64,000 nt of DNA from Penicillus capitatus (lineage: Eukaryota; Chlorophyta): contig OZ287707.1 in the NCBI GenBank assembly GCA_965649825.1, forward strand, positions 744,001-808,000. Reading direction: 5' to 3'. A program made the position numbers and the translations under genes. Below the pieces are notes generated by a model. It had not been told where the DNA came from, did no database searches, and saw only the letters and a list, made by a program, of their open reading frames with translations. Positions 34,101 to 45,326 of this stretch are shown here, in pieces (positions within the stretch are counted from its first letter, which is position 1; each line of letters starts with the position of its first letter).

Positions 34101-35566
34101 CCTATCATCTCTCCAAGCGTGATTGAGAGTTCCTTGTTCCAATAACTTCGTGGTCTGCTCTCGCGTTGGATTTTGAGTTTCTCTTCAAACGTGCCAAATC
34201 GCAGCCATCTATCCAGAGTCTTGTCGGACGCCGCAGTGCGGTTGCCATGCAGATGACGAAGTGCTGCTTCCGTCTCTTCTCTTAGCACGCAGCGCACATG
34301 GACTCGGTAGATGGATTTGAACAAGAGGTCAAAGAGATCTTCATCTTCCGCCCATGATTCATCGGTCGCACGTGTCACACATAGATCCGTTAGCATTTTT
34401 GCCGCTCTCTTTCGGACATCCGTGGCATGTGCCCCAATGGATAACTGCCGGAGTTCATAAATGATACCGAATCTCAGTGCCTTTTGCTCTTCCTCTCCCT
34501 TCAGGTCGTGCTGAATCTCGATTATGGCGTTACACCAATCGGTGAAACTCTCCATATCCTCAGCTCTTTGCAGTGCCTTCATTCCGGCGTCGGCCAGTTT
34601 CTGAATCAGATAGAGCCAGTGTTCTTCTTGGATGCCAGCAGTGCTTCCCGCTTTTATTTTTTCGACTGCATTCTTCGGTGTCAGTTCACGGAGGTCCATG
34701 GAGGACATCGATGGCATCAGCTTCTGAATCATCTGGTGCATTCCAAACGCCTCTGCGATGCTTTGTCGTAACGATCGCCTGCGAAGAGAGGAATCATCCG
34801 TCGCTGTCAGACGTTCAATGCTCTTTTCGATAATCATGAAATGAAAATGCACAGGGTAGTACTTAAACGAGCTCCCCAGTTCTCGACGTTTTTCTACGAC
34901 CAGCTGACGGAATTCCTGTTTCTTAACGCGAGACAATCGAGGCTGCGAGAACGTTTCTAGATATCCGAGAATAAACCTCAGAGAAAAGAAAGTCGATTTA
35001 TGATCTTTGAAACTGGATCTGTTGAGAATTGGCCTTCGCGCCAGACTTGAGAGAAGCTTTTCGGTTAAAGACAGCAATTGGGTCGTATCTTCGAACACAA
35101 CGGGAGGCATATTCAAAAGGGTCTCGTACAGAGCCTTCCCTGTATTTGTCTCTACAAACTGGTCGGGCTTGAAACGGCTACTGATGTTGACCAGCAAGGT
35201 TCTAAGCAGCTCTTCGTCTTCTCGTGTCTTCGGGACAATTCTTGAAATTTCAGCGTAGTCAAGGACAGCTTCCGGATGGAGGGATTTTTCAGTTTTCTCG
35301 CCGTAGAGACGCAGCCACTTGTACAAGGCGGTTCTCTGGTGCTCGGAACTTTCTCGGTTGTACACAGCAACCAGTGACGACGTTTTTCTGATGTTGTTGT
35401 CAATAGACAGCTCACGCAGCAATCGACGCTCATCAGTTTCGCGGAGCGAAGAAACAACCCTGTCCTCGGGAGGCTTCGAAACGACCATGCCGCCAGGAGG
35501 CTTCGAAAAGGGAGATGGTCCTTGAGGGCGAGGCCGTTCGCTTTGGTCAACGATTTCGGATGCCAT
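31200..35566 (-). CDS. Large NACHT-type (STAND) NTPase with HEAT-like repeats
   Basis: Two long frames, 33989-35566 (525 codons) and 31200-33989, abut at TGATG. A phase-0 intron at 33930-34023 (donor AAG/GTATCA, acceptor GTGAAG) would join QYDFTK to DMEFSIVAYDN and give one protein of about 1,420 residues; two genes remain possible. The first part is alpha-helical with no known domain. The second has a NACHT core: Walker A LIYGNSGSGKTCLSRML, Walker B TLLVLDGIDKADEL, sensor-like KILLFSASYGLRGE, and a winged-helix-like region with YYFPNRTFQEYFAGRYI, typical of NACHT proteins. HEAT-like repeats follow (VRQRIIMVVGNIAKKAPRY, VRVVATLMIGRVLMANPSL, VREKAMEVVGKIVEAEPSC) and a unique C-terminal domain of about 120 residues. 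STAND NTPases act as ligand-gated switches; the trigger here is unknown. Confidence 0.8.
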
Positions 35567-35999
35567 GGTCGCGTCTGTCTCCTAAAAGAAGACGACAACA
35601 AAACGACTGAGGCGTTTAGAAAAATTGTGGTAGCAATTGGTTCATTCGACAACACCAAAACAGTGACCGTCGTGTCGCATGACACGTCAATTCTATTCAC
35701 GCGGTACGTGCTGTTATTCTAATGGTTCTAATGCATGGCACAAAAGGCATGGGTACTGCATGGAGTACCAGTCAGCATACCAATTACAATCAACTCAACA
35801 TCATCGACAATTGTGTGGACCGCCGCCGGTTGGAAGCCAGCCTCAAATGATGGAACTTTGCTTTATGGGTCTAATGACACGATTATATCCATTCCTTGTG
35901 GAAGTCTCCGTGACTAGGAGGTATTCAGTGGACAAGAGCACAGAGGGTGATGATTAAAACACGTCCACAAAGTCACTGTTCCTTTTCCGCATTCGAGAT
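35567..35999. other. Region between NACHT gene and glutaredoxin
   Basis: About 430 bp. Plus-strand frames include one with TEAFRKIVVAIGSFDNTK and VTVVSHDTSILFT (35580-35722) and another reading IPITINSTSSTIVWTAAGW (35735-35917), which look somewhat protein-like, but neither has a recognisable domain and no splice pattern joins them convincingly. Confidence 0.35.
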
Positions 36000-36662
36000 C
36001 TACTTCAGTTTCAGAATCTGCGACAGTTCTCCGTTCTCGTGCATCTGTCTCAGAATATCACATCCGCCAACAAATTCCCCATCCACGAAAACCTGCAAAG
36101 TCGAAAAGGTTATCAACGATCGGCGTCCTGTAGATGGAAACGGAGTGACCTGTGGAATCGTTGGCCAGTTCGAGAATTTCTTGATGCTTTCGCGCAGATC
36201 GGGATCGTCCAACACATTTCGACTCCCATACTTTGCCCCTGTCACATCACAACAACCTTACAGCAGTCGCACGTCAGTGATCCGAGCACCGTATGCTTCC
36301 AGGATACGACAAGCGACGTTGCTAAAGCCGCACATAGGTGCCTCAGGAACTCCCTATATGCATCACCCATTCGTCCATAAGTCTATCCATGACATAACCT
36401 TCATATAAACGAAGATCTTGTTCGTGGAGATGTCGTTTTTGATAGTCTCAAAGACATCTGGTGCTGTTTCTGGGTCTCTTGTTTGAGGCTTAAAGTCGTC
36501 GTGGGTGCCTTCACTGCCAACAGTCTCCGAGAGCATGCGGGGCCACTGCCATCCCTGCTCTGCAAACGCATTCACAAAATAGAGCAACGTTCTCGTACTG
36601 GAGAAATGTGTGGCGGCGGCAATCCGTCCTCCCAGGAACGCACTTCTGGCGATAGACAACAT
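36000..36662 (-). CDS. GRX5: Monothiol glutaredoxin, GRX5 type (CGFS)
   Basis: CGFS glutaredoxins carry iron-sulfur clusters in mitochondria and plastids. Sequence pieces: IFVYMK joined by a 45-nt intron to [20 protein letters not shown] with the CGFS active site, [20 protein letters not shown], then IPQ joined by an intron with donor GTCACT to [17 protein letters not shown] and [12 protein letters not shown]. The N-terminus ([20 protein letters not shown]) is a good mitochondrial-type presequence. A loop of about three extra residues before NVLDDP suggests the second intron boundary may be off by a few bases. Its start codon is back to back with that of LepA. Confidence 0.87.
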
Positions 36663-36664
36663 CG

Positions 36665-38904
36665 ATGAAAGGTTTAATGACTTCGTGGAGGGCGAAGATG
36701 ACGATTGCAGAAAGCAGCAGCGCAGCTCGTCCATGGATCCATACACGACATACTACACCGGCGTGTTCCCAGCTGCGACGTCAGAAGGAAGTCGCGACGA
36801 GGGGACCAGTGCGACGCTGGGGACCTCGGGGCCCAAGGCAGGATCCTCGGCGTCCGTGTATCATCTTTCAAGCTGTTTCGGATACCGGCAGTCGAGAAAC
36901 GGCACAGGAAGTCGTCTTCGGTGACGGCAAAGTGATCAAAGTACAACAGGATTGCTTGCTGTCCTGCTTTGCTGCAAGACGTGAGTGAGATCAGGTCCCT
37001 CCATCAAGGATTCGAAATTTCTCCATCATTGCCCACATCGACCATGGCAAATCGACATTGGCAGATCAGCTGTTACTCAAAACGCAGACCGTCAGCGATC
37101 GCGAGATGCAAGCTCAGTTTATGGATATGAATGCGATTGAGCGAGAGCGAGGCATTACGATAAAATTGAACACAGCCCGAATGAAATATAAAGCACAAGA
37201 TGGCCACCTCTATGCCCTGAACCTGATTGATACGCCAGGTCATGTGGATTTTGGCTACGAGGTCTCGCGTTCCTTGGCGGCATGTGAAGGAGCTCTCCTC
37301 GTTGTCGATGCTGCTCAAGGCGTCGAAGCACAGACTCTGGCAAATGTCTATCTGGCATTAGAGAATAACTTGGAGATCGTCGTTGTCCTCAACAAGATCG
37401 ATTTGCCAGGCGCAGCACCGGCACGAGTGAAACAAGAGATTGAAGATGTGATTGGATTGGATGCCTCGGATGCTCTGTTGGTTTCGGCAAAGAACGGAAT
37501 TGGCATTGATGAGCTACTGGAAGCCATCGTTCGCAAAATCCCTCCACCCCAGGTCTGCAAGGACCCCTATGCACTGAGTGCATGTCTGTCTGCAGGCATT
37601 GATAGATGATCCTCTAAGAGCACTGATTTTTGACAGCTACTATGATGATTACAGAGGAGTGATCTGTCAGTTTCGTGTGACGGACGGCGAGATTCGTTGC
37701 GGCGATCGCATTCGATTGATGAACACCGAAAAGGAATTTGAAGTGGATGAGCTCGGCGTACTGGCTCCACATCGTGTCCAGGTCGATTGCCTTTTCTCTG
37801 GCGAAGTTGGCTACCTAGCAGCTTCCATCAAACAAGTCTCCGATGCCCGTGTGGGTGATACCATTACCATGCAGAAGACACCGGCCAACGAGCCCCTTCC
37901 CGGATATGCCGAAGCGCGGCCCATGGTGTATTGTGGACTCTTCCCAACCTCGGCAGATCAATACCAAATGCTGAGGACGTCACTCGATAAACTGCAGCTC
38001 AACGATGCAGCTCTTGTCTTCGAACCTGAGAATTCTGTGGCCATGGGATCCGGTTTCAGATGTGGTTTTCTGGGTTTGCTGCACATGGAAATTGTCCAGG
38101 AACGCTTAGAACGCGAATACGATTTGGATCTGATCATTACGGCACCCACTGTTGTGTACAAGTGCACGACATTGGATCATCAGGAAATCATTGTTTCGAA
38201 TCCCAATGACCTGCCCGAGCCACAAAAGAGGAAATCGCTGTTTGAGCCTTTCTGCAGAGTGGAAATCATTACACCCAAAGACTATGTCGGGCCAGTCATG
38301 GATCTCTGCCAAAGCAGAAGAGGAGAATACGTATCCATGCAGTATCTGAACGAACAGAGAACATCGCTGGTGTACTTCATTCCTCTGGCAGAAGTGGTCA
38401 CAGATTTCTTTGACGCACTGAAGTCCAGAAGCAAAGGATATGCATCCATGGAGTATACACTGGGCGATTACCGAGAGAGCGATCTGGTCAAGTTGGAGAT
38501 TCGGATTAACAACGAAGCGGCAGATCCGCTGGCCACGATTGTCCACAGAGACAATGCCTATGTCGTCGGCAAAGAACTGGCAATCAAACTGAAGGAGCTC
38601 ATTCCCAAGCAACAATTCCGAGTTCCTATTCAGGTAAACCATGGCCATAGCTCCCTGGAGGTGTGCATTGGCTGGATGGTAGGCAGCGATCGGGTCACGG
38701 GTCATTGCGTCGGCGGTCATTCCTGCTTTGAGGAAAGATGTATTGGCCAAATGCTACGGAGGCGATATTACCCGCAAAAAGAAGCTACTGAAGAAACAGG
38801 CCGCAGGGAAGAAACGCATGAAATCTATTGGAAAGGTGGCGATTCCGCAAGAAGCCTTTATGGCTGTACTGCAGGTTGGAAAGCCAAAGGAGAAGGAGGA
38901 GTGA
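36665..38904 (+). CDS. LEPA: Translation factor LepA / EF4 (GUF1), organellar
   Basis: Ribosomal back-translocase-like GTPase. G1 [16 protein letters not shown], switch ERGITIK, G3 [14 protein letters not shown]4 [10 protein letters not shown] and [15 protein letters not shown] are intact. Domain II begins [20 protein letters not shown] after a 45-nt intron, and [19 protein letters not shown] plus [18 protein letters not shown] mark domains III-V. The LepA-specific C-terminal domain is complete: [43 protein letters not shown]. The N-terminal 90 residues are Arg/Ser/Pro-rich and read VFGDGKVIK, joined by a 54-nt intron to [17 protein letters not shown]. That extension could be a plastid or mitochondrial transit peptide. 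Start at 36665 or 36695; both are very close to the divergent glutaredoxin gene. Confidence 0.92.
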
Positions 38905-39034
38905 GCAATGTCTTCCATCGTGTTCTTGACAAGATAAAAACGTGTTCTATGCATATCGAGAACAATGTGCAAACAGACAGCCAAATGGCCTCATATCGAT
39001 GAACGTTTGATGATTTTCTTCGCAAAATGATAGG

Positions 39035-40813
39035 CTATGTACCAGGAATGCCTAAGAATCCTGCTTTCTCTAGAAAGGCGTTCAGTTCTTCATCGCTGTT
39101 AGCATCCAGCTCTGGGATTTCCCGATCGAAATGCTTTGCGATCGCTTCCATCACTTCGAGGTCGTCACCCTGTGGGGCAGATACAGAAAACAAAGAGAGA
39201 TAGAGTAGCTTAGTACCCGATCGCGTTCGACATCGGCGAGATTGAAGGCCACTCCGCGTCGTCGAAATCGTCCACTTCTGCCAACTCGATGAAGGTAAGT
39301 TTCGTAAGCAGGTTCACCCGTTTCGTAAATCCTGGGAATGTCGAAGTTGATGACAACATTCACCTAACAGATCAGAATTGCAACGATCCGATTTCGATGG
39401 AGAGTGGACAGACATCGAAGACATCGAATCCACGAGCCAAGACATCGGTAGAGACCAAGATGCTTGTCACAGATTTCCGGAACTCGTCGATCACCCGATC
39501 CCGATCGTCGAAATCCATTTCTCCAGAAATGGCCGTCACACTCCAACCGTAGCCTGTACAGCACGATCCACGACGCCCCACTTTAAGTCAGTCTCACGTC
39601 CAAGGACTTTGTGCAGCGTCCGTGCTGAAGACCGTGTGCGCACAAAAATGATACACTTTCCATTTGTACAGCATTCCAGGATGCGTTCGCTGACAACTCT
39701 GATCTTGTCATAATATCCATCCACCTTGACAACCACCTGAGCGATCGTATCCAACGAGAGCTCCTCCTTTGGCAAGTAGATCTGTCACATCAATCTTCCA
39801 TTCCAGAATGGATCGATGATCAGGGGCGTCGTTGCCTTCTGAACGTCATGTCTCTGAGGGAACGTCGAAAAAATGATCTGCGCGTGCTGCTTAACCTTCT
39901 CGTTAAAGGTCGCCGAGAAGAGTAGAATCTGAGGCGAATCTGTTTCCCCATGCAGTTGGATCAGTAGCATCATGCTCTCGGTCTTGAAACCATCCTGATC
40001 CAACATGACGTCCGCTTCATCAAAAACCACAACTTTTAAATGCTTGAAAGACAGCCGTCCCTGCGCTCTCCACCTCAACAATGTTCCCATCGTACTCACA
40101 ACCACCTGGATGCGGTATTAGTTGAGCAGATAGGCGGAATCCTTGCCATTTCGGTAATGGGCCGCCGGAGCTTGTCGATTTCAGTCGATCGGCCTGTAGA
40201 AATGGTCGTCACACCTGTGTGCCCTCCCATCTTCCGAACCACGTCTTCGTTCTGAATGGCCAACTCCCGTGTCGGGACAACGATCAAAGCCTGGGGTTCG
40301 CGAGTCTTATATTCCAGGCGCGTCAAGATACAGAGAACGAAGCAACACGTCTTGCCAGAGCCATTTTGCGCCTGTTATCATTTTTCCACGAAATTACTCA
40401 CTCCCCTTAGTGCCAGATTCCACCTGTGCCACGATTGAGTGGAATGGCGATTTGCAGATCAATGGCAATGAGAGCGCTTGAATCTCGGATGGCCGATCGA
40501 AACGCATTTCCGAGTAGAGGCCCCTCAAGACGTCTTCAGGGAGATTGAATGCTTCAAACGACGTAACTTCGCGCGCTTCAAAGATCGCGTTATGTACATA
40601 GGTCTTCTTGAGAAGCTCTTCTGTCCAGTCGTCCGGCCGTTCGGAGACCTGATGCCGCAGAACATCGTCTCAGAGCAATCGAAGATGCTATCTTTTTACC
40701 TCCTCCCCATGCGTAGACGTGACTTGCTCGAAACGGGATGGTGTGGGGAGAGGGTGAACAAGGGCTGCCGTCAACGGAGGTGGTAGTTCAGGAAACGCGA
40801 AGGGAAACGCCAT
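39035..40813 (-). CDS. DBP5: DEAD-box RNA helicase, DBP5/DDX19 type
   Basis: DBP5 remodels mRNPs at the nuclear pore during export. Q-motif region [20 protein letters not shown], then SIVAQ joined by an intron (donor GTGGAA) to [13 protein letters not shown] (motif I). Motif Ia [13 protein letters not shown], motif [14 protein letters not shown], motif [18 protein letters not shown]. Domain 2 begins [20 protein letters not shown] after a GC-AG intron, then [52 protein letters not shown] and [18 protein letters not shown]. The motif RNVINFD and inserted linker in NFDIP...YETYLHR are DBP5-like. The end FLGIPGT is unusual but compatible. It lies convergent to LepA with 130 bp between stops. Confidence 0.9.
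39782..39835 (-). other. GC-AG intron in the DBP5-type helicase gene
   Basis: 54 nt, donor AAG/GCAACG, acceptor GTGACAG/ATC. It joins RHDVQK to [11 protein letters not shown] in phase 0. The first GT donor nearby would delete conserved residues or break the frame. The octamer GATGTGAC lies directly at its 3' end. Confidence 0.65.
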
Positions 40814-40969
40814 TTCGATAAACGACACCTTTGACGACAGCAAACGATCGGACAGGATAGGACAAGAGCGTTCGCGGTACAATGACACGCGTTCTCACTG
40901 AACACGTTATCACGGAGAAAAGACGAACCCTTTCAGGCGGTTATCTCTCAGCGCACGAACATACCATTC

Positions 40970-41991
40970 TCAAAAATCAAGCCATTTGTCAAAGTACACG
41001 CAGAGCTCCGGCGAAATGTGTCCACCCGGTCGACAGTCGTGGAACACGGGACAGACGCCGCAGGGAAGAGAAGTGAGGGCGGATGATTCGGGAAGAGTGA
41101 GGAGAGTGGGGCGGTAATGCACGCCGTCAGGCGATTCCACTTCATCGATGCGGCCTTCATAGACAAGAGTGTCCAACACACTCTTGACATTCTCATCGCG
41201 CAAATGCACTTTAGAAAGGCGCTTGTCTTTGATAAACGACGAGATCTCTGCCAGAGAAGCCGTACCAGAAAGCGTGATCTTCTTGTAACATGCTTTGCGC
41301 AGAACTTCAATGAATTCCGTGTCTTTTTCCGTATCGGTGTACCTGAGGTGGCAAAAAGGCGTAAAGGTAGGTGTCTTGTCTTGGGAATTAATACCAGGCG
41401 CCACCGGTGAGATGCTCTGCTGGCTCCAGTGTAAAGAGAATGTACATTTTGCGGGTTTTGTTCTCGACGGGACGGAATGTCTTGACGAGATGACGGTTTT
41501 CTAGATTCTTCAGAATCTTATTCAGAACAGGCTGTGCAAATTTCGTTCGGTATCGCAGATCCCTCGTCCAGATGCCTACAATCCACTCCTCTATGTCACG
41601 CGCCTCCCTTTTTGCCATCTACCCGAGTTGCCCGTCTGTTCGATGGTTTGGTAAACGAGAATGTCTTCCGGAGTCAGACCTCGAAATCTAAACCGCTTGA
41701 GGCATAACAATCGAGGAAAGGGCATTCACTTGACGGCCTGTTCCAAATTGACGAGTTTATAGACCAATCCATCCCCTGAGCTAAAGAGTTCGATGCGTGA
41801 GGTCTGGAGGAGTTTGTTGATCGTCGCTGCACGTTCTTGCAGGGACAGTTTGTGTCCCACCTCTTCATGCAACGTCTCATCGTTCACTCCCTTCAGCGAA
41901 GATGCCGTCATAGACGACGTCGGCAGGATAGACAGACGTCTGGGTGTTTTTTGCAGACATCGAGAATGAGCTTTTCGGCATCGGTGGCCAT
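40970..41991 (-). CDS. RPC6: RNA polymerase III subunit RPC6 (RPC34/RPC39)
   Basis: RPC6 belongs to the Pol III-specific heterotrimer that opens promoters, with tandem winged-helix domains. First exon MATDAEKLILDVCKKHPD joined by a short intron (donor GTCTGT) to GVNDETLHEEVGHKLSLQE, then QERAATINKLLQTSRIEL. The second winged helix reads GLTPEDILVYQTIEQTGN, then DIEEWIVGIWTRDLRYRT and VLNKILKNLENRHLVKTFRP with the KMYILFTLEPAEHLTGG signature. The C-terminal region ITLSGTASLAEISSFIK and RPGGHISPELCVYFDKWLDF includes the Cys-containing iron-sulfur type tail (CGVCPVFHDCRPGG). It is divergent from syntaxin-18, with 46 bp between start codons. Confidence 0.9.
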
Positions 41992-42037
41992 GATATGGAA
42001 CAGATGATCGCGTCGATGACGACATGAATGCGCGCCG

Positions 42038-43233
42038 ATGGCGATCGACATCACCGATGAATTTCGAGCCTTGGCGAGACGGACCGTCAAGAAGGTTTCC
42101 CTGTCGGACGCATGTGTTTCTTCTCTCATAAGATATCATTTCGGCGCAGGAAGGCAAAGGCGTCGACCAGTCCATACTACGTCCAGTGCGTCGACCGACA
42201 GAGTTCACGATGACAGTCCAAGACGTCGTATGTGTTCCACTCCTGTATCTGTGATGTAAAAAGAGATGCGACCCGCGACAGAGTCTCCAGATTTCGAAGA
42301 GTCTTCACTTCATGCAGGGCTATCACCAGAAATACGTGATTCCAGGCGGGTTCTCCCAATGGCATAAGAATGATCTTTTGACATTTGGATGCACAGGAAT
42401 GATATCGGATGCGGAGCGGGACAAAGTGGAGGCAGAGATGGTGTCCTTTATCAAATCGTGCTCCACCAGTGTTGAGCATTTGAGCCGAACGGTGGCGGCC
42501 ATGCAGGAGAAGAGAATCGTTGGGCAGCTGGATATCAGCGAACAGGCACTTGCACATCGTCATGGGATGGTACGCCTCGAGAGGTCAGTTGTGGCGATTT
42601 CTTCGCTTTCTTCACCGCGTCAAGACCTCTCACACATTTCTCTTGTCACATCACTATGGTGTTAGGTGCTCATTGTCAGCGAAGAGCTAAAAGAGTTGAC
42701 ACTTTTGCTGGACAAGTATCGCTCCGAACACGCCATTCAGCTCAAAACGCTTACAGAGAGACGTCTAAGGCAACAAAGAAAACAGGAAACGAAACTCAAG
42801 ACACTCAAACAGGACCACGTAAACTGCTCGCAACTCGTTGCCGTCTGCAGAAATGTCTTTTTAGGAGATACTGGCATCACGGTCAGAGATTGCAGAAGAG
42901 AGTGGAAGCGCGTTGCAGCAGGAAATGCTGCAGCATGAGAATCAAGCCCTGTTCGAAGAACTGACGAATCTTTCCTCCCGCGTCCACGATACGGAGAAGA
43001 TGATGATCGAGATTGCGACACTGAATCAGATGCTGTCATCACAGATCATGAACCAGTCAGAGCAGATCGAACAGGTCTACACCGATGCTATTCAGGCATC
43101 CTTCAATATGACCAGAGGAAACGTGCATTTGAAAAAAGCAGTGGATCTCAATAAGAGCACAATGAAATACGTCGCCGTCATTCTGATCTTGGCATCTCTC
43201 ACTCTTCTGTTCTTTGATCGATTTTACAGCTGA
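42038..43233 (+). CDS. STX18: ER Qa-SNARE syntaxin-18 / UFE1
   Basis: Mediates fusion of Golgi-derived vesicles at the ER. The N-terminus MAIDITDEFRALARRTVKK is the syntaxin-18 signature. An intron leads to EGKGVDQSILRPVRR; later SLHFMQGYHQKY joins to GMISDAERDKVEAEMVSF, the N-terminal helical domain. The SNARE helix is present in MMIEIATLNQMLSSQIMNQS and EQIEQVYTDAIQASFNMTRG, and a C-terminal anchor YVAVILILASLTLLFFDRFY ends at TGA, matching the family ending L-F-x-D-x-Y-S. Five or six introns are inferred; one ends GTCACATCAC plus 11 nt before AG. The stop is 10 bp from the convergent stop of the DUF1990 gene. Confidence 0.9.
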
Positions 43234-43243
43234 TCATGGAATC

Positions 43244-43840
43244 TCATCTGGACGATGATTGCCGGAGATATTCTTGCATGGACTGCAAAGACTGATGAAC
43301 AAAGCGAGACTGTAGAAGATAAACAATGGGGTAACCCACGAAACTCAGAATATGATCTGGACGCGAATAGCTGTAAATCTCATACCTACAAACGCGGCAT
43401 GACTGAGCCAAAGAAGGCTGAAGAGATAGCGAGCTACGTGACATTGTTCGTCACTGGATTCCAGTCCAGTGCAAAACGTTCTTCTCCGGCCAGTAGATGG
43501 CCATGGAGTGATGTGGTGCCATATGCAAAGCGTTTCCCTCCGTGCAATGTCTTTTCGGCATCGTCAACGTACTCGACACGCAACGGATTGGCCACCCATG
43601 GCAGGCAAACCTGTTGAGCCCAATCTGTGCAGGAGATCACCAGACAGACGATCGGACTCTGGTGAAATTGCAGTAGACATGCCAATTGTGCAATGGAGTG
43701 TCCAGGGGGACAAACGCCCATTTGAGTTGAAAATGTCCCCATCTCTTCATCAGAGACCTCGCTCTTTGAAAATCGTCTTTCCCTCTTCCAATCTGCAGAT
43801 CACAGCCGCATCGATCATTCTTTCCACTGGAGTCATTCAC
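43244..43840 (-). CDS. DUF1990 (UPF0548) protein
   Basis: DUF1990 proteins occur in plants, algae and bacteria and have no established activity. Seen here: LQIGRGKDDFQRARSLMKRW then GHFQLKWAFVPLDTPLHNW, CLVISCTDWAQQVCLPWVAN, PLRVEYVDDAEKTLHGGKRF, the hallmark FAYGTTSLHGHLLAGEERFA, and YEIYSYSRPDHILSFVGYPI after a short intron whose donor is GTCACG. The exon with SPIVCLV reads through a different frame from the upstream exon, so at least two introns exist. The start is set at the ATG of MNDSSGKNDRCG, which looks too short, and an upstream exon ending near 43920 may exist. Confidence 0.8.
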
Positions 43841-44076
43841 GCACCACTAAAGACTCCTCGACGACGCGCCAAAAGGCAGATCGAATGGCATGAGTAAGGG
43901 GTGGTGCCGTGCGCGTTCCTCCCGGAAATGCATGATTTGGACCTAGCCTACGAAAACGTATCGTCAAGCAGGTGCATGTCTATTTTGCTAAGCTCTATAC
44001 TCTTTGGCACGCTGACAGAGCCGAATTTCCTGATCGCGACGTGGACGACCGAGAGTGATCAAGACCATCCCGCAGA

Positions 44077-45214
44077 ATGACGTTTACGAGCAAGGAATCG
44101 TCAGTGCGTCATGTATGGATGCGACGAAGCAGCTGGTGCCGAGCGACGTCGAAACCGGTGAAGCATCTCCCCGTCGATCGATCCACGACTCGACGACGTG
44201 CCCGTTTCCGACCTTGTATCGATATCCACAAGGCACACGGCTTCGTATGGCACTCCCCATACCATCGTGCCCTCCTTAGGGGAAGGTGAAGCAGATTGTG
44301 GGATCCACTTTAAGCGACAAACGCAAGAAGAGGCGAGGATATGTGATGCGACGGGACATCCAATCCCGAGTTTGTGTGCAGTGAAGATCTGGTGACGAAT
44401 TTTGTCTCGGAGAGACCGGCAGAATGGTACAGTCATCTGTATCGATCAGATGATCTAACGGGTGGACACATTGTGATGCTGGACCGAGACCCAGCGACAA
44501 GGTTCATGTGATAACGGATACATGGTCTGTAAGTAGAAATGGTGTTTAGAGAAATGGCACTTAGAGCAGTACAGGCATGGCCTGGCGGTATGCATGTTGG
44601 GGGAGGAATCTCTCCGGACAATGCGCACGTCTTCTTGGATGGCGGTGCCAGTCACATCATTGTCACATCTTACGTTTTCCACAATGCTCGACTCGATGCT
44701 GAGCGATTGCAGTCCCTCGTCGTACACGGCAGACCTTCTTCTGCTTGAGATAGGCCGGTGTTTAGGTGAAGACGGTGGGTACCAGCAGGATCGTCTTGGA
44801 TCTCAGTTGCCGTTTCAGGGATGGCCGTTACTGGGTCGTCACAGACCGATGGCAGAAATTTAGTGAATTGGCGGTCGATGGTGCTACACTCGAGCATCTC
44901 TCTTCGTTCTGTGATGAGTTTCTCGTTCATGGGGTGGATGTGGAGGGCAAGCAGTGTGGCATCGATGAAGATCTCATAGGCATCTTAGGTGACGTCTCAC
45001 CTATCTGTGTGACATATGCCGGCGGCGTGAAAGACACGGTCACTCTTACGATCACACTTCTGCCAAACTGGGATCGTCTTTTCAGGAGGACTTGGAGAGA
45101 GTGTCTATCGCAGGAAAGGACCGAGTTGATGTGACAGTTGGCAGTGCTTTGGATATCTTCGGCGGGTCTCTTAAGTATGAGGACGTGATTCAGTGGCATT
45201 GCAGATCAGACTAA
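44077..45214 (+). CDS. HISN3: Histidine biosynthesis isomerase HISN3 (HisA/HIS6 type)
   Basis: Converts ProFAR to PRFAR, step 4 of histidine synthesis; a TIM-barrel of the eukaryotic HIS6 type. FRPCIDIHK is joined by a 47-nt GC-AG intron to [14 protein letters not shown], then [47 protein letters not shown] (phosphate loop), [22 protein letters not shown] and [56 protein letters not shown] and DVIQWH. Downstream sequence fits plant HISN3 best. The first 35-40 residues are Arg/Ser-rich, consistent with plastid import. Two of the inferred introns use GC donors. It lies 110 bp from the convergent REEP gene. Confidence 0.92.
44233..44279 (+). other. GC-AG intron 1 of HISN3
   Basis: 47 nt, donor AAG/GCACACGG, acceptor CCTTAG/GGG. 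It joins CIDIHK to GKVKQIVGS exactly as in the family; no GT donor allows this junction. Confidence 0.75.
44333..44381 (+). other. Probable GC-AG intron 2 of HISN3
   Basis: 49 nt, donor AAGAAGAG/GCGAGG, acceptor GTGCAG/TGAAGAT. It gives [14 protein letters not shown] in frame. Contains TGTGATGCGAC. The exact donor is less certain than in intron 1 because the family is variable here. Confidence 0.5.
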
Positions 45215-45326
45215 AGAGAAGGCATCATCAAAGGCTGTTTCCAAACACCATTTTTCTGGAACTCATAGTTTCTGCCCAGAGAAAGGATCCGATTATTGAG
45301 CAACGGCCTTCGGCTTCAACCATGCT

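Noticed and set aside
38106-38750. 214-codon minus-strand open frame opposite LepA
   Set aside because: The plus strand encodes a complete LepA domain there; the antisense frame is a by-product of codon use.
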